From Aquimixticola soesokkakensis (GTDB lineage: Bacteria > Pseudomonadota > Alphaproteobacteria > Rhodobacterales > Rhodobacteraceae), in NCBI RefSeq assembly GCF_900172375.1, contig NZ_FWFS01000012.1, forward strand, positions 1 to 64,000: a stretch of DNA of 64,000 nucleotides, read 5' to 3'. How positions within the stretch are numbered: position 1 is the first letter of the stretch; each line of letters starts with the position of its first letter. The position numbers and the translations under genes were made by a program. The notes under the pieces are model-generated. The model made no database searches and was not told where the DNA came from. It saw only the letters and a list, made by a program, of their open reading frames with translations. Below, one piece after another: positions 17,280 to 25,346 of this stretch.

Positions 17280-17683
17280 TGACCATTCCCTCCCCGTTTC
17301 GCGGGACGACCGGTGGGACGTCCTTTGAGGAGCAGACGATCGATTACCCGCTGCTCAACCGGCGTATCCAGGATGAAATCATGGCCTTGGTGATCCTCGC
17401 GGCCGAAGTGCAGATCGCACTTGGCCCCACTCTGGCCGAAGCGCGCTCCCTGTCCCCCGCCGTCCAGCGCAGCTTGCAAGCGATCGACCGCTTGCAACAG
17501 ACGCTCGACGATCTGCAACGGGTGATGGGGTTCATGGCGGCGCAATCGCCCCATGCGGGGATCAAGATCGAACCCCTCAGCCATGTCATCAAACTGCGCC
17601 ACCTCGCCCACAAATTGTTTGACGATGTCGATACGCCCTTTGCGCTGGCAGAGGATGACTCCGGCGACATCGCCTGGTTCTAA
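17279..17683 (+). CDS. unknown protein at the end of the che operon
   Basis: A 134 aa protein I do not recognise. Its ATG overlaps the stop of the second cheY by one base, so it is almost certainly co-translated with the signalling genes. It is predicted mainly helical, with a central amphipathic stretch (about 45-90, LSPAVQRSLQAIDRLQQTLDDLQ) that could form a coiled coil, and an acidic C-terminus. No signal peptide, membrane helix or cysteines. A CheA- or CheY-binding role is a guess from position only. Confidence 0.7.
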   Translation: MTIPSPFRGTTGGTSFEEQTIDYPLLNRRIQDEIMALVILAAEVQIALGPTLAEARSLSPAVQRSLQAIDRLQQTLDDLQRVMGFMAAQSPHAGIKIEPLSHVIKLRHLAHKLFDDVDTPFALAEDDSGDIAWF

Positions 17684-17712
17684 GCCCGGTTTTACGCGTC
17701 GTCCCAAGCCCC

Positions 17713-17742
17713 ACATCCGCGCATAAAACATCCGCGCATAAA
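17713..17742 (+). repeat. perfect tandem duplication, 15 bp
   Basis: ACATCCGCGCATAAA occurs twice head to tail (17713-17727 and 17728-17742) in the spacer between the che operon and ndk. Confidence 0.85.
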
Positions 17743-17779
17743 AAAGCCTGCACGGCGCGAACCGAACAGGCGAATTTTT
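17739..17779. terminator. probable bidirectional terminator between che operon and ndk
   Basis: AAAAAAGCCTG is mirrored by CAGGC and, three bases later, ATTTTT, around a 16-base loop. The A-run and T-run on either side would serve both the che operon and the convergent ndk. The short 5 bp core makes this moderate only. Confidence 0.45.
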
Positions 17780-17842
17780 CAGGCTTTGCGCAGGTGAATG
17801 CGCGCTCTGACCGGGATCAAAATTGCTTGCGCAACCTTGATC

Positions 17843-18265
17843 TTAGCCAACCAGTTCGAGACCGGAGAAGAAATACGCGATTTCTTGCGCAGCAGTTTCC
17901 GGAGCATCGGACCCGTGTACAGAGTTCTCGCCAACCGATTCTGCGAATTCTGCGCGGATGGTGCCGGCCGCCGCGTCCGCGGGGTTGGTTGCGCCCATGA
18001 CTTCGCGGTTTTTCGCGATTGCGCCTTCGCCTTCAAGGACTTGCACAACAACCGGCTCGGACGCCATGAAGTCGCAGAGTTCGCCGTAGAAGGGACGCTC
18101 TTTGTGGACTTCGTAGAAGGTGCCAGCCTGCGCCGGGGTCAGTTGGATGCGTTTTTGCGCAACGATGCGCAGGCCGGCTTCTTCAAACTTGGCGTTGATT
18201 TTGCCCGTCAGGTTGCGGCGGGTTGCGTCGGGTTTGATGATCGACAGGGTACGTTCGATAGCCAT
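17843..18265 (-). CDS. ndk: nucleoside diphosphate kinase
   Basis: A 140 aa cytosolic enzyme that transfers the gamma-phosphate of ATP to nucleoside diphosphates via a phosphohistidine, here H117 in NSVHGSDA. The N-terminal [15 protein letters not shown] is typical of alphaproteobacterial enzymes, so I prefer ATG 18265 over the one two codons upstream (18271). It is convergent with the che operon and divergent from the ABC-F gene. Confidence 0.95.
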   Translation of the reverse strand: MAIERTLSIIKPDATRRNLTGKINAKFEEAGLRIVAQKRIQLTPAQAGTFYEVHKERPFYGELCDFMASEPVVVQVLEGEGAIAKNREVMGATNPADAAAGTIRAEFAESVGENSVHGSDAPETAAQEIAYFFSGLELVG

Positions 18266-18397
18266 TTTCATGTCTCGTCTCTACAGCGGCGCGAGCCCTA
18301 CGCCCTCGCCTTGATTATGGCCCGCGACTTATCACGCGACATGCGTGATGGAAAGCCGCGATTGACTTGGCGTTTGGGATAGGTCAGGTGACGGATC

Positions 18398-20248
18398 ATG
18401 CTCAGGATCTCAGATATCACCTATTCCGTGGAAGGCCGCCCCCTGTTTGAAGGGGCCTCCGCCACGATTCCCACCGGACATAAAGTCGGGCTTGTCGGGC
18501 GCAATGGCGCGGGCAAAACGACGCTGTTCAAACTTATTCGCGGCGAATTGCAGCTTGAAGGCGGGACGATCGATATCCCCCAACGCGCGCGCATCGGCGG
18601 CGTGGCCCAAGAGGTCCCCGGCAATGAGGTTTCCCTGCTCGACACGGTGCTGGCCGCCGATGTTGAACGCGCGGCCCTTTTGGCAGAAAAGACCGACGAT
18701 CCCAATCGTATCGCCGATATCCAGACACGGCTTGCCGATATTGACGCCTGGTCTGCCGAGGGGCGCGCCTCCTCGATTCTCAAGGGGTTGGGTTTCACGG
18801 CCGAAGAACAACTTATGCCCTGCTCGGCTTTTTCGGGCGGCTGGCGGATGCGCGTGGCGCTGGCGGCGGTGCTGTTTTCCGAACCCGACTACCTGCTGCT
18901 CGACGAGCCGACCAACTACCTCGACCTCGAGGGCGCGCTCTGGCTTGAATCCTATCTGGCGAAATATCCCCACACGGTGCTGATCATTTCCCACGACCGC
19001 GAATTGTTGAACCGCGCGGTCGGGGCGATCCTGCACCTCGATAAAAAACAGCTGACGCTCTGGACCGGCAATTACGACGCCTTTGCCAAGGCCCGCGCGG
19101 CACAACGTGCCATTCAAGCGGCTGCGGCCAAGAAACAGGACGCCGCCCGCGCCCACCTGCAAAGCTTTGTGGATCGCTTCAAGGCCAAGGCCTCCAAGGC
19201 GAAACAAGCCCAGTCGCGCGTTAAGATGCTCGACAAAATGGTCAAGATCACCGCCCCCGAGGACGAGGCACGCACGCGCTTTACCTTCCCCGAACCCGAA
19301 GAACTGTCGCCGCCGATCATCCATATCGAGGGCGGCTCGACGGGCTATGACGACACGGTGATCCTGAAAAACCTGAACCTGCGCATCGACCAGGATGACC
19401 GCATCGCGCTTTTGGGGCGCAACGGCGAGGGCAAATCGACGCTATCCAAGCTGTTGTCGGACCGCCTGCCCGCGATGGGGGGCAAAATCACCCGCTCCAA
19501 CAAGCTGCGCATCGGCTTTTTTGCCCAGCATCAGGTGGACGAGCTGTTCATCGACGAAACGCCGCTTCAGCACCTTCAGCGCGAGCGCCCGGGCGAGATG
19601 CAATCCAAACTGCGTGCCCGTCTGGCTGGTTTCGGCCTGGGTGCCGATCAGGCGGAAACCGAGGTGGGTCGCCTATCAGGGGGCCAGAAGGCGCGACTGT
19701 CGCTGTTGCTGGCCACCCTGCCCGCACCGCATCTTCTGATTCTCGATGAGCCGACCAACCACCTTGATATCGAAAGCCGCGAAGCGCTGGTCGAGGCGCT
19801 GACCGCCTACACGGGCGCGGTGATCCTTGTCAGCCACGACATGCACCTCCTGTCGATGGTCGCGGACCGTCTGTGGCTGGTCAAGGACGGCACGGTGGCG
19901 CCCTATGAGGACGACCTTGAAACCTATCGCAAAATGCTGATCACGCCGGATGCACCGGCGAAATCCTCACGCGACAAGGAAAAGGCCGCCGCCAAACCCA
20001 AACCCTCGCGCGACCAGATTCTGGCCCTCAAGGCCGAGGTGCGCAAATCCGAGGAACGTGTCACCAAGCTGCAGGACATGAGCCAGAAACTGGCCAAGAA
20101 ACTGTCCGATCCCAAACTTTATGACGAGGATCGTGTGGATGAGGCCGCCGTTTGGCAAAAGAAATATGCCGAGGTGATGGAAGCCATCACCCGCGCGGAA
20201 ACCCTCTGGGTGGCCGCCCTCGAAAAGCTGGAAAAAGCGGAGAAATAA
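18398..20248 (+). CDS. ABC-F family ATPase
   Basis: A 616 aa soluble protein with two ABC ATPase domains and no membrane segment: the translation-associated ABC-F family, which acts on ribosomes. Walker A motifs are GRNGAGKT (34-41) and GRNGEGKS (340-347); both halves have LSGG-type signatures and LLDEPTNYLD / ILDEPTNHLD Walker B motifs. The halves are joined by a lysine-rich helical linker, and the C-terminus is a basic coiled coil (YheS/Uup-like). It is followed one base later by marC. A second ABC-F gene lies at 38443-40302. The exact subfamily needs a tree. Confidence 0.88.
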   Translation: MLRISDITYSVEGRPLFEGASATIPTGHKVGLVGRNGAGKTTLFKLIRGELQLEGGTIDIPQRARIGGVAQEVPGNEVSLLDTVLAADVERAALLAEKTDDPNRIADIQTRLADIDAWSAEGRASSILKGLGFTAEEQLMPCSAFSGGWRMRVALAAVLFSEPDYLLLDEPTNYLDLEGALWLESYLAKYPHTVLIISHDRELLNRAVGAILHLDKKQLTLWTGNYDAFAKARAAQRAIQAAAAKKQDAARAHLQSFVDRFKAKASKAKQAQSRVKMLDKMVKITAPEDEARTRFTFPEPEELSPPIIHIEGGSTGYDDTVILKNLNLRIDQDDRIALLGRNGEGKSTLSKLLSDRLPAMGGKITRSNKLRIGFFAQHQVDELFIDETPLQHLQRERPGEMQSKLRARLAGFGLGADQAETEVGRLSGGQKARLSLLLATLPAPHLLILDEPTNHLDIESREALVEALTAYTGAVILVSHDMHLLSMVADRLWLVKDGTVAPYEDDLETYRKMLITPDAPAKSSRDKEKAAAKPKPSRDQILALKAEVRKSEERVTKLQDMSQKLAKKLSDPKLYDEDRVDEAAVWQKKYAEVMEAITRAETLWVAALEKLEKAEK

Positions 20249-20249
20249 C

Positions 20250-20879
20250 ATGGATATGGCCGGCCTGATCGCAGCATTTTTCACCTTGTTCGTGGTGATT
20301 GACCCGATCGGGTTGGCCCCGCTCTTTGTTGCGCTGACCCAAGGCGAAAGCACGCATAAACGGCGCGTCATCGCCGTGCGTGCTGTCGCCATCGCCGCTT
20401 TCGTCCTGGTTTTATTCGGGATTTTCGGTGAAGCGGTTTTGGGCTTTGCGGGCATTTCCATGGGGGCCTTTCGCATCGCGGGGGGCATTTTGCTGTTCCT
20501 CACCGCGCTCGACATGTTGTTTGAACGGCGCACCAAACGGCGCGGCGAACAGGCCGCCACCCATGACGATGACGCCTCCGACGACCCGTCGGTCTTTCCG
20601 CTGGCCACGCCGCTGATCGCAGGTCCCGGCGCGATCGCGTCGATGATCCTGCTGATGGACCGCGCCGATACCCTGCTTCTGGATGTCGCGGTGATCGGTG
20701 TGCTCGCGCTGGTCCTTGCGATGGTTCTGGTGTTTTTCCTGAGCGCGGGCCTTCTGGAACGCCTGCTGGGCGTGACGGGAACCAATGTGGTGACCCGCCT
20801 GCTGGGCATGTTGCTTGCGGCTTTGTCGGTGCAATTCGTCATCGACGGTCTGCGCGAGGTCGGCACGCTCGCAAGCTGA
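20250..20879 (+). CDS. MarC-family integral membrane protein
   Basis: A 209 aa protein with about six hydrophobic helices, and the family N-terminus AAFFTLFVVIDPIGLAPLFV. The inner-membrane MarC/NAAT family is of uncertain transport function; some members are annotated as amino-acid transporters or exporters. A charged loop (about 92-115, RRTKRRGEQ followed by acidic residues) sits in the middle. It starts one base after the ABC-F stop, so it is certainly in that operon. Confidence 0.88.
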   Translation: MDMAGLIAAFFTLFVVIDPIGLAPLFVALTQGESTHKRRVIAVRAVAIAAFVLVLFGIFGEAVLGFAGISMGAFRIAGGILLFLTALDMLFERRTKRRGEQAATHDDDASDDPSVFPLATPLIAGPGAIASMILLMDRADTLLLDVAVIGVLALVLAMVLVFFLSAGLLERLLGVTGTNVVTRLLGMLLAALSVQFVIDGLREVGTLAS

Positions 20880-20934
20880 CCCGCGCGCGCGAAACCTCTT
20901 GGAACTGAACTGCGAACACCCCATATCTTGCGGC

Positions 20935-21510
20935 ATGGACCAGTTTGACAGCGCACAACTCCTCTATTTTGCCCTTCTTCTGGGGGCGCTCGTGACCTAT
21001 GTCATCGTCGCCAACCGCCGCGAACTGGGGCGACTGGCGCGCCATGGCGTGATGTGGTGCCTGCTGTTTATCGGGCTTCTTGCCGCCTATGGCATGTGGA
21101 ATGATGTTTCCTCGACCCTGGTGCCACGTCAATCCGTGGTCAGCGCCGGGGTGATCGACATTCCGCGCGGCGCGGACGGGCATTACGGGCTGGTCGCAGA
21201 TGTGAACGGCACCCCGATCAATTTCATGATCGACACGGGCGCGACTACGGTCGTCCTTGCCCGCGAAGATGCCCAGCGCGCGGGCATCGACCTTGACCAG
21301 CTTGCCTTTACCGGCGTGGCGTCAACCGCGAACGGGCGCGTGCAGACCGCTCCCGTGCATATTGATCTGGCGCTGGAAGGTGTGATCGACGACCGCTTTC
21401 GCGCCTATGTTACCAATGGCGAGATGCCCGGATCCCTGATGGGTATGGACTACCTCAATCGCTACTCGAAAATCGAAATCAGCGATGGCGTGCTGCGGCT
21501 CACGCGCTAA
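20935..21510 (+). CDS. membrane-anchored retropepsin-like aspartyl protease
   Basis: A 191 aa protein of the TIGR02281 clan-AA type. Two N-terminal hydrophobic helices (about 8-26 and 38-54) anchor it, and a soluble domain carries the single catalytic DTGAT motif (D100, in NFMIDTGATTVVL). Only one DTG is present, so activity would need a dimer, as in retroviral proteases. The ATG at 20935 lies 55 bases after marC on the same strand. The substrate is unknown. Confidence 0.85.
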   Translation: MDQFDSAQLLYFALLLGALVTYVIVANRRELGRLARHGVMWCLLFIGLLAAYGMWNDVSSTLVPRQSVVSAGVIDIPRGADGHYGLVADVNGTPINFMIDTGATTVVLAREDAQRAGIDLDQLAFTGVASTANGRVQTAPVHIDLALEGVIDDRFRAYVTNGEMPGSLMGMDYLNRYSKIEISDGVLRLTR

Positions 21511-21866
21511 GCCCTGCTGGGCTGCAATCCATGCCCCCTAAAGGCGAATCACCAAGCGGTTGATTTATATCCCTAAAACGTCACCATTCTGGCGTGAGTG
21601 TGTGGATTTGACCGCGCAGCAATGCAGGACTCCAATTTCTGCGCCTGTTTTACATCGCAAGCAAAAACTGCACACCAAACACCCTCAAGGTATCAAAGAT
21701 ACCGAATCAAACAACCCCTGATTGTTGCATATCGGCGCGTTGGAGAAAGCGCAGCTGCTGCGCGCCGCTCTGTGGGACACTTCATGACAGGCGGCCCGTG
21801 CGACGCCTTGCGGGCCACTCAGCACGCGCAACACGGATCGCAAGTTTGAAGAACGAGGGGAACAGG
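21511..21866. other. A/T-richer spacer upstream of exported protein
   Basis: A 356 base region without a supportable gene, visibly richer in A and T than the flanks around 21600-21720. It holds a perfect GGTATC-AAA-GATACC palindrome (21689-21703) and a GCGCAG-CTG-CTGCGC palindrome (21751-21765). Either could be an operator for the gene at 21867. A weak AGCCC/GGGCT hairpin lies at the protease stop. Confidence 0.5.
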
Positions 21867-22355
21867 ATGAAGACATTATTTTCGACGCTTGGCCTTACGG
21901 CCATCCTCGCGCTGGGGGCGACCTCGGCAACCGCGACCGACGCACAGGTCATACAAAGGCAATATCTGGCCAGCACCTGCGCGGCGTTGCCCGCCCAATG
22001 CAGCGAAGCGCTTGCGCAGGCTTTGACACATCTTGCGTCCGCGGGCTTGAGTCCGGCCGACCATGATGCCGCCGTGGCACAGATGGTCGCCGAGGTTGCG
22101 ACCTTTCTGCCGTTTGGCCCGCTGCGCACGAGCGACAGTTTCAGCGACGACGACGGGCGCGACCTGTCCGATACGAGCAGCCTGATCCTGGCCAGCGAGA
22201 CGCCCGAGGACCTCGGCCTACTCACCGCCGCATCGCATAAATCCTCGAGCAACGGCAAAAATGGGTCGGACAAGCGCAACGGATGGAATAATGGCAAAGG
22301 CAAGGGCGCAAACAAGCCAAAACCCGGCCGCCCCCATGACTCAAGCCCGCATTAA
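21867..22355 (+). CDS. exported protein of unknown function with basic disordered tail
   Basis: A 162 aa protein I do not recognise. A clear Sec signal peptide (cleavage near ATSATA, about residue 23) is followed by a helical domain (about 27-75; two cysteines in STCAALPAQCSEAL), an acidic Ser/Asp-rich hinge, and a tail of ~40 residues rich in Ser, Gly, Asn, Lys and His. ATG 21867 has GAGGGG upstream; longer frames lack a signal peptide. The two cysteines may form a periplasmic disulfide. It is convergent with another exported unknown, and a short helical segment looks related between the two. Confidence 0.65.
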   Translation: MKTLFSTLGLTAILALGATSATATDAQVIQRQYLASTCAALPAQCSEALAQALTHLASAGLSPADHDAAVAQMVAEVATFLPFGPLRTSDSFSDDDGRDLSDTSSLILASETPEDLGLLTAASHKSSSNGKNGSDKRNGWNNGKGKGANKPKPGRPHDSSPH

Positions 22356-22367
22356 CGGGATAGAATG

Positions 22368-22394
22368 AGGCCCGGCGAGAGACCCGCCGGGCCT
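22368..22394. terminator. shared stem-loop between convergent genes
   Basis: A perfect 9 bp GC-rich stem (AGGCCCGGC / GCCGGGCCT) around a 9-base loop lies just after the stop of the plus-strand gene. No T-run follows on either strand, so it may act as a transcript end-protecting hairpin rather than a classical terminator. Confidence 0.5.
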
Positions 22395-22400
22395 GTGACA

Positions 22401-22450
22401 GCCATTTGTTTTGTGGCGATTTGTTTTGTGGCCATGTTCTTGTGGCCATT
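22401..22450 (+). repeat. tandem repeat, 14-15 bp units
   Basis: Three and a half units: GCCATTTGTTTTGTG, GCGATTTGTTTTGTG, GCCATGTTCTTGTG, then GCCATTTG. They end 11 bases from the stop codon of the minus-strand gene. Copies 1 and 2 differ at one base. They are GT-rich on the plus strand. Confidence 0.85.
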
Positions 22451-22460
22451 TGCGCGGGGC

Positions 22461-23048
22461 TTAGCTGTTGCTTGCGGGGTTTTGCACGAGCGCGGCCGGC
22501 ACCGCACCAAAGGCTGCGCCCGAAATCGACGCCGCCTGCCCGCTTGCCACCAGATTCGCAACAGCCAGCAACGCGGCGGCTGCGGTCGGATTGGTCATAT
22601 TCGCGGCCATGGCCGTAAGCATCCCGCTGATTTGCGCATCAAATGTGGCCGCCGTAAGAGAGGCCGGATTGCCGCCGCTCATCTGGTTCAGCGGGCCCGA
22701 CAATTGCGGGTAGACCGCCAGCAGGCCGCCAGCCCCTTGGGCGTCGAACAACTTGGCAGCGTCCACCAAAAGACCGGCGGCCTCGCCGATGCCCGTGTCG
22801 ATCTCATCCGAGGTAAAGCCTTGGCCACGCGCGCGTCCCACCACGGCCGCCAATGTGGCGTTCAACGTGTCGGGCGAGCCCGCGAGACTGTTCATCACCG
22901 AGGGCGTAATTTCATTTTTCAACTGTTCGATCTGTGCGGGGGTCGCCGCAAAGCCTGGCTGGACGGGTGTCAGCGCCACCATGAAGGGAACAGCGAAACA
23001 AAAGCCTTTCAAAATTCGGGTCGTTTTGAGGGAAAAAAGAAGCGACAT
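22461..23048 (-). CDS. exported protein of unknown function
   Basis: A 195 aa protein I do not recognise. A long signal peptide (about 1-35, ending PGFAA) is followed by a low-charge, alanine- and glycine-rich helical domain with no cysteine. A segment around residues 58-95 (RARGQGFTSDEIDTGIGEAA) resembles ASAGLSPADHDAAVAQMVAE of the convergent protein, suggesting distant kinship. The Ala/Gly/Asn-rich C-terminus could be surface-exposed. Role unknown. Confidence 0.65.
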   Translation of the reverse strand: MSLLFSLKTTRILKGFCFAVPFMVALTPVQPGFAATPAQIEQLKNEITPSVMNSLAGSPDTLNATLAAVVGRARGQGFTSDEIDTGIGEAAGLLVDAAKLFDAQGAGGLLAVYPQLSGPLNQMSGGNPASLTAATFDAQISGMLTAMAANMTNPTAAAALLAVANLVASGQAASISGAAFGAVPAALVQNPASNS

Positions 23049-23234
23049 TCGTCACACTCCTAAAAAAACTCGCCCAACAGGCCGCGAGCAAGGTAGCGTT
23101 CCGCTGTTCTTTGACGTTACGCAATCCCGATTTTGCACCCGCGCGCGATTGCGGGCAATTTGAGAAAAATGTTCCGGCTTGCGCCGCGATTGCATGTCAA
23201 ATTACGCACTAAAAAGAGGCAGCTACGCAGGGGA

Positions 23235-23687
23235 CTACTGGCTTTGGGCCTTCATTTCCCAGCGCCCTGATTCTTGGGACCAGTATTTGGCCTTCACGCC
23301 CGCGCCCGTCAGCGCTTTCCACTGGCTGCGGGCCTGCGTCACGGCCGCCCCGTCCATACCGTCAAACACGATGGACGCGCGGGTGAACTGGGCGACCTCC
23401 TCGGCGCTCACCGGCGCGCCCCCCACCGAAATCAGCGCCTGCGCGCCATTGGTCACAGGCCCCGTCGTCAACAGCACCGGCTGGTCCGCGTCATGCGCAC
23501 CGCCGATCATCCCATGCGGCAAAAACCCCGCGCCGTGCCAGAGCAGGCGGTCGAGGCTGTCGAGCAGCGGCAGCTGTGGCGCGCGCAGGCCGACGCGCCA
23601 GCCTGCCGCGAGCGAACGCTCGAGCAGGACCGGCACCAATTCGTCAAGCGTGGCGCGCGTGAGGTGGTAGAAATAGACCTCCGACAC
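23235..23687 (-). CDS. holC: DNA polymerase III chi subunit
   Basis: A 150 aa HolC protein, part of the clamp-loader complex, which bridges single-strand-binding protein and the polymerase. Family marks are the N-terminal EVYFYHLT, CPQ-like APQLPLLDSLDRLLW and FLPHG. I place the start at GTG 23687, four bases after the pepA stop, since HolC proteins begin two or three residues before the VYFYHL strand; the longer ATG frame runs into pepA. Transcribed with pepA, a widely conserved pair. Confidence 0.88.
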   Translation of the reverse strand: MSEVYFYHLTRATLDELVPVLLERSLAAGWRVGLRAPQLPLLDSLDRLLWHGAGFLPHGMIGGAHDADQPVLLTTGPVTNGAQALISVGGAPVSAEEVAQFTRASIVFDGMDGAAVTQARSQWKALTGAGVKAKYWSQESGRWEMKAQSQ

Positions 23688-23691
23688 GCTG

Positions 23692-25173
23692 TCAGACCTT
23701 GGGCGTCGGGGTCGCGTCCAGATCATCCACCAGACGGTTCAACGCCAGAACGCCCCAGCCGGTCGCGCCTTTGGGGGCCAGCGTTGTATCGGCTTTGACG
23801 CTTGCCACGCCCGCGATGTCGAGGTGAATCCACGGCTGGCCTTCCTTGACGAAGCGTTTGAGGAATTGCGCGGCGGTAATCGACCCGCCGGCCCGTGTGC
23901 CGACGTTTTTCATATCGGCAATCGCGGATTTGAGTTGGTCATCGTAGGCTTGGCCCATTGGCAAACGCCACGCGCCCTCGCCCTCGTCCTCGGCGGCTTT
24001 CAGGAAGGCACGGCAGAAGGGGTCGTCGTTGGAAAAGACGCCCGCATTCTCATGGCCCAGCCCCACGATAATCGCGCCCGTCAGGGTCGCAAGGTCGATC
24101 ATGGCGCGCGGGTTGAAGCGCTCCTGTGCGTACCACATCACGTCACATAGCACGAGGCGGCCTTCGGCATCGGTATTGATGATCTCGACGGTATCGCCCT
24201 TCATGGATTTCACCACATCCCCCGGACGGGTGGCACGATCCGAGGGCATGTTTTCCACGATCCCGACAAGGCCGACAACATTGGCCTTGGCTTTGCGCAG
24301 GGCCAGCGATTTCATAACGCCCGCCACAACGCCCGCGCCGCCCATATCCATGGTCATGTCTTCCATGCCCCCAGCGGGTTTCAAGGAAATCCCGCCGGTA
24401 TCAAAGACCACCCCCTTGCCCACCAGCGCCAGCGGGGCCTCGTCATCGCCGCCCTTCCACTGCATCACGACGACTTTCGAGGGCGAGGCAGAGCCAAAGC
24501 CGACGCTCAGCAGCGTGCGCATTCCCAACGCTTCCAACTTGTCCTCTTCGAGCACCTCAACCTCAAGGCCGATGCCGCGCAGCGCCTCAAGACGGTTGCC
24601 AAATTCGGTGGTGGTCAGGATGTTCGCAGGCTCGGACACCAGATCGCGGGTGAAAAACACACCTTCCGCCAAAGCGGTGACCTGATCAACGGACACTTCT
24701 TCGGGTTTGGTCAGCGCCAAAGTCACCGTCGGCACCTCGGTTTTCGCGCCCTCGGACTTGTGATCGGTAAAAGCATAGGCCCGCAACAGCGCGCCCAGCG
24801 CCAGATCGGCGCCGTATTTCACCGTGCCCGCCAGAACCAGCACATCCGTGCCCGACATCCCCTTGCCGATCGAGGCGCCCGCCTTGCGCGCCACATGTTC
24901 GTCGCCGCCGCGTCGGTCCAGCTTGACGATTTGCAGCGCTTGCGCCTCCATCCCCACCGGACAGAGCAGATCGCGCGCCTCGCCAAAGGCGAGCTTGGTG
25001 AAGGCCTCGCTTTCGACGAAGCGCTTGAGCGCGCCTTTGGTCAGCTTGTTCACGCGGCGACCGGCAGGATCGAGCGTGCCGTCTTCGGGCACGATCACCG
25101 CGACGCGGCCCACAAAGGTGGCGATGGCGTCAAGATCGGGAACGATAACGGACAGGCTTGCGGGACGGGTCAT
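23692..25173 (-). CDS. pepA: leucyl aminopeptidase PepA
   Basis: A 493 aa M17 zinc/manganese aminopeptidase that trims N-terminal residues from peptides in the cytoplasm. The C-terminal catalytic half carries the signature NTDAEGRLVL with its metal-binding Asp and Glu and the catalytic Arg; upstream are VGKGVVFDTGG and KPAGGMEDMTMDMGG. The N-terminal half is the usual divergent domain. The ribosome site is TAGGAGAAG. Divergent from lptF, with holC directly downstream. Confidence 0.95.
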   Translation of the reverse strand: MTRPASLSVIVPDLDAIATFVGRVAVIVPEDGTLDPAGRRVNKLTKGALKRFVESEAFTKLAFGEARDLLCPVGMEAQALQIVKLDRRGGDEHVARKAGASIGKGMSGTDVLVLAGTVKYGADLALGALLRAYAFTDHKSEGAKTEVPTVTLALTKPEEVSVDQVTALAEGVFFTRDLVSEPANILTTTEFGNRLEALRGIGLEVEVLEEDKLEALGMRTLLSVGFGSASPSKVVVMQWKGGDDEAPLALVGKGVVFDTGGISLKPAGGMEDMTMDMGGAGVVAGVMKSLALRKAKANVVGLVGIVENMPSDRATRPGDVVKSMKGDTVEIINTDAEGRLVLCDVMWYAQERFNPRAMIDLATLTGAIIVGLGHENAGVFSNDDPFCRAFLKAAEDEGEGAWRLPMGQAYDDQLKSAIADMKNVGTRAGGSITAAQFLKRFVKEGQPWIHLDIAGVASVKADTTLAPKGATGWGVLALNRLVDDLDATPTPKV

Positions 25174-25346
25174 GGACTTCTCCTAAATGCGTGTTTGACC
25201 CATACCTAGCCGCGCCGTGCGGGCTTTGCCAGTTCACATGCCATATCTGTGTGCGCGTTATCGGTTTTCGACGCGCCTGCGCCCTGCTAGGATGAACGCC
25301 AGTCCGCGCGTGCCCCGCGCGCGCAACGTTGTGACGGAGAGCCGCT

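Noticed and set aside
21511-23234. Genomic island or phage remnant around the two exported unknowns
   Set aside because: No integrase, transposase, tRNA target or attachment repeats, and flanking genes are core. A/T enrichment alone is not enough.
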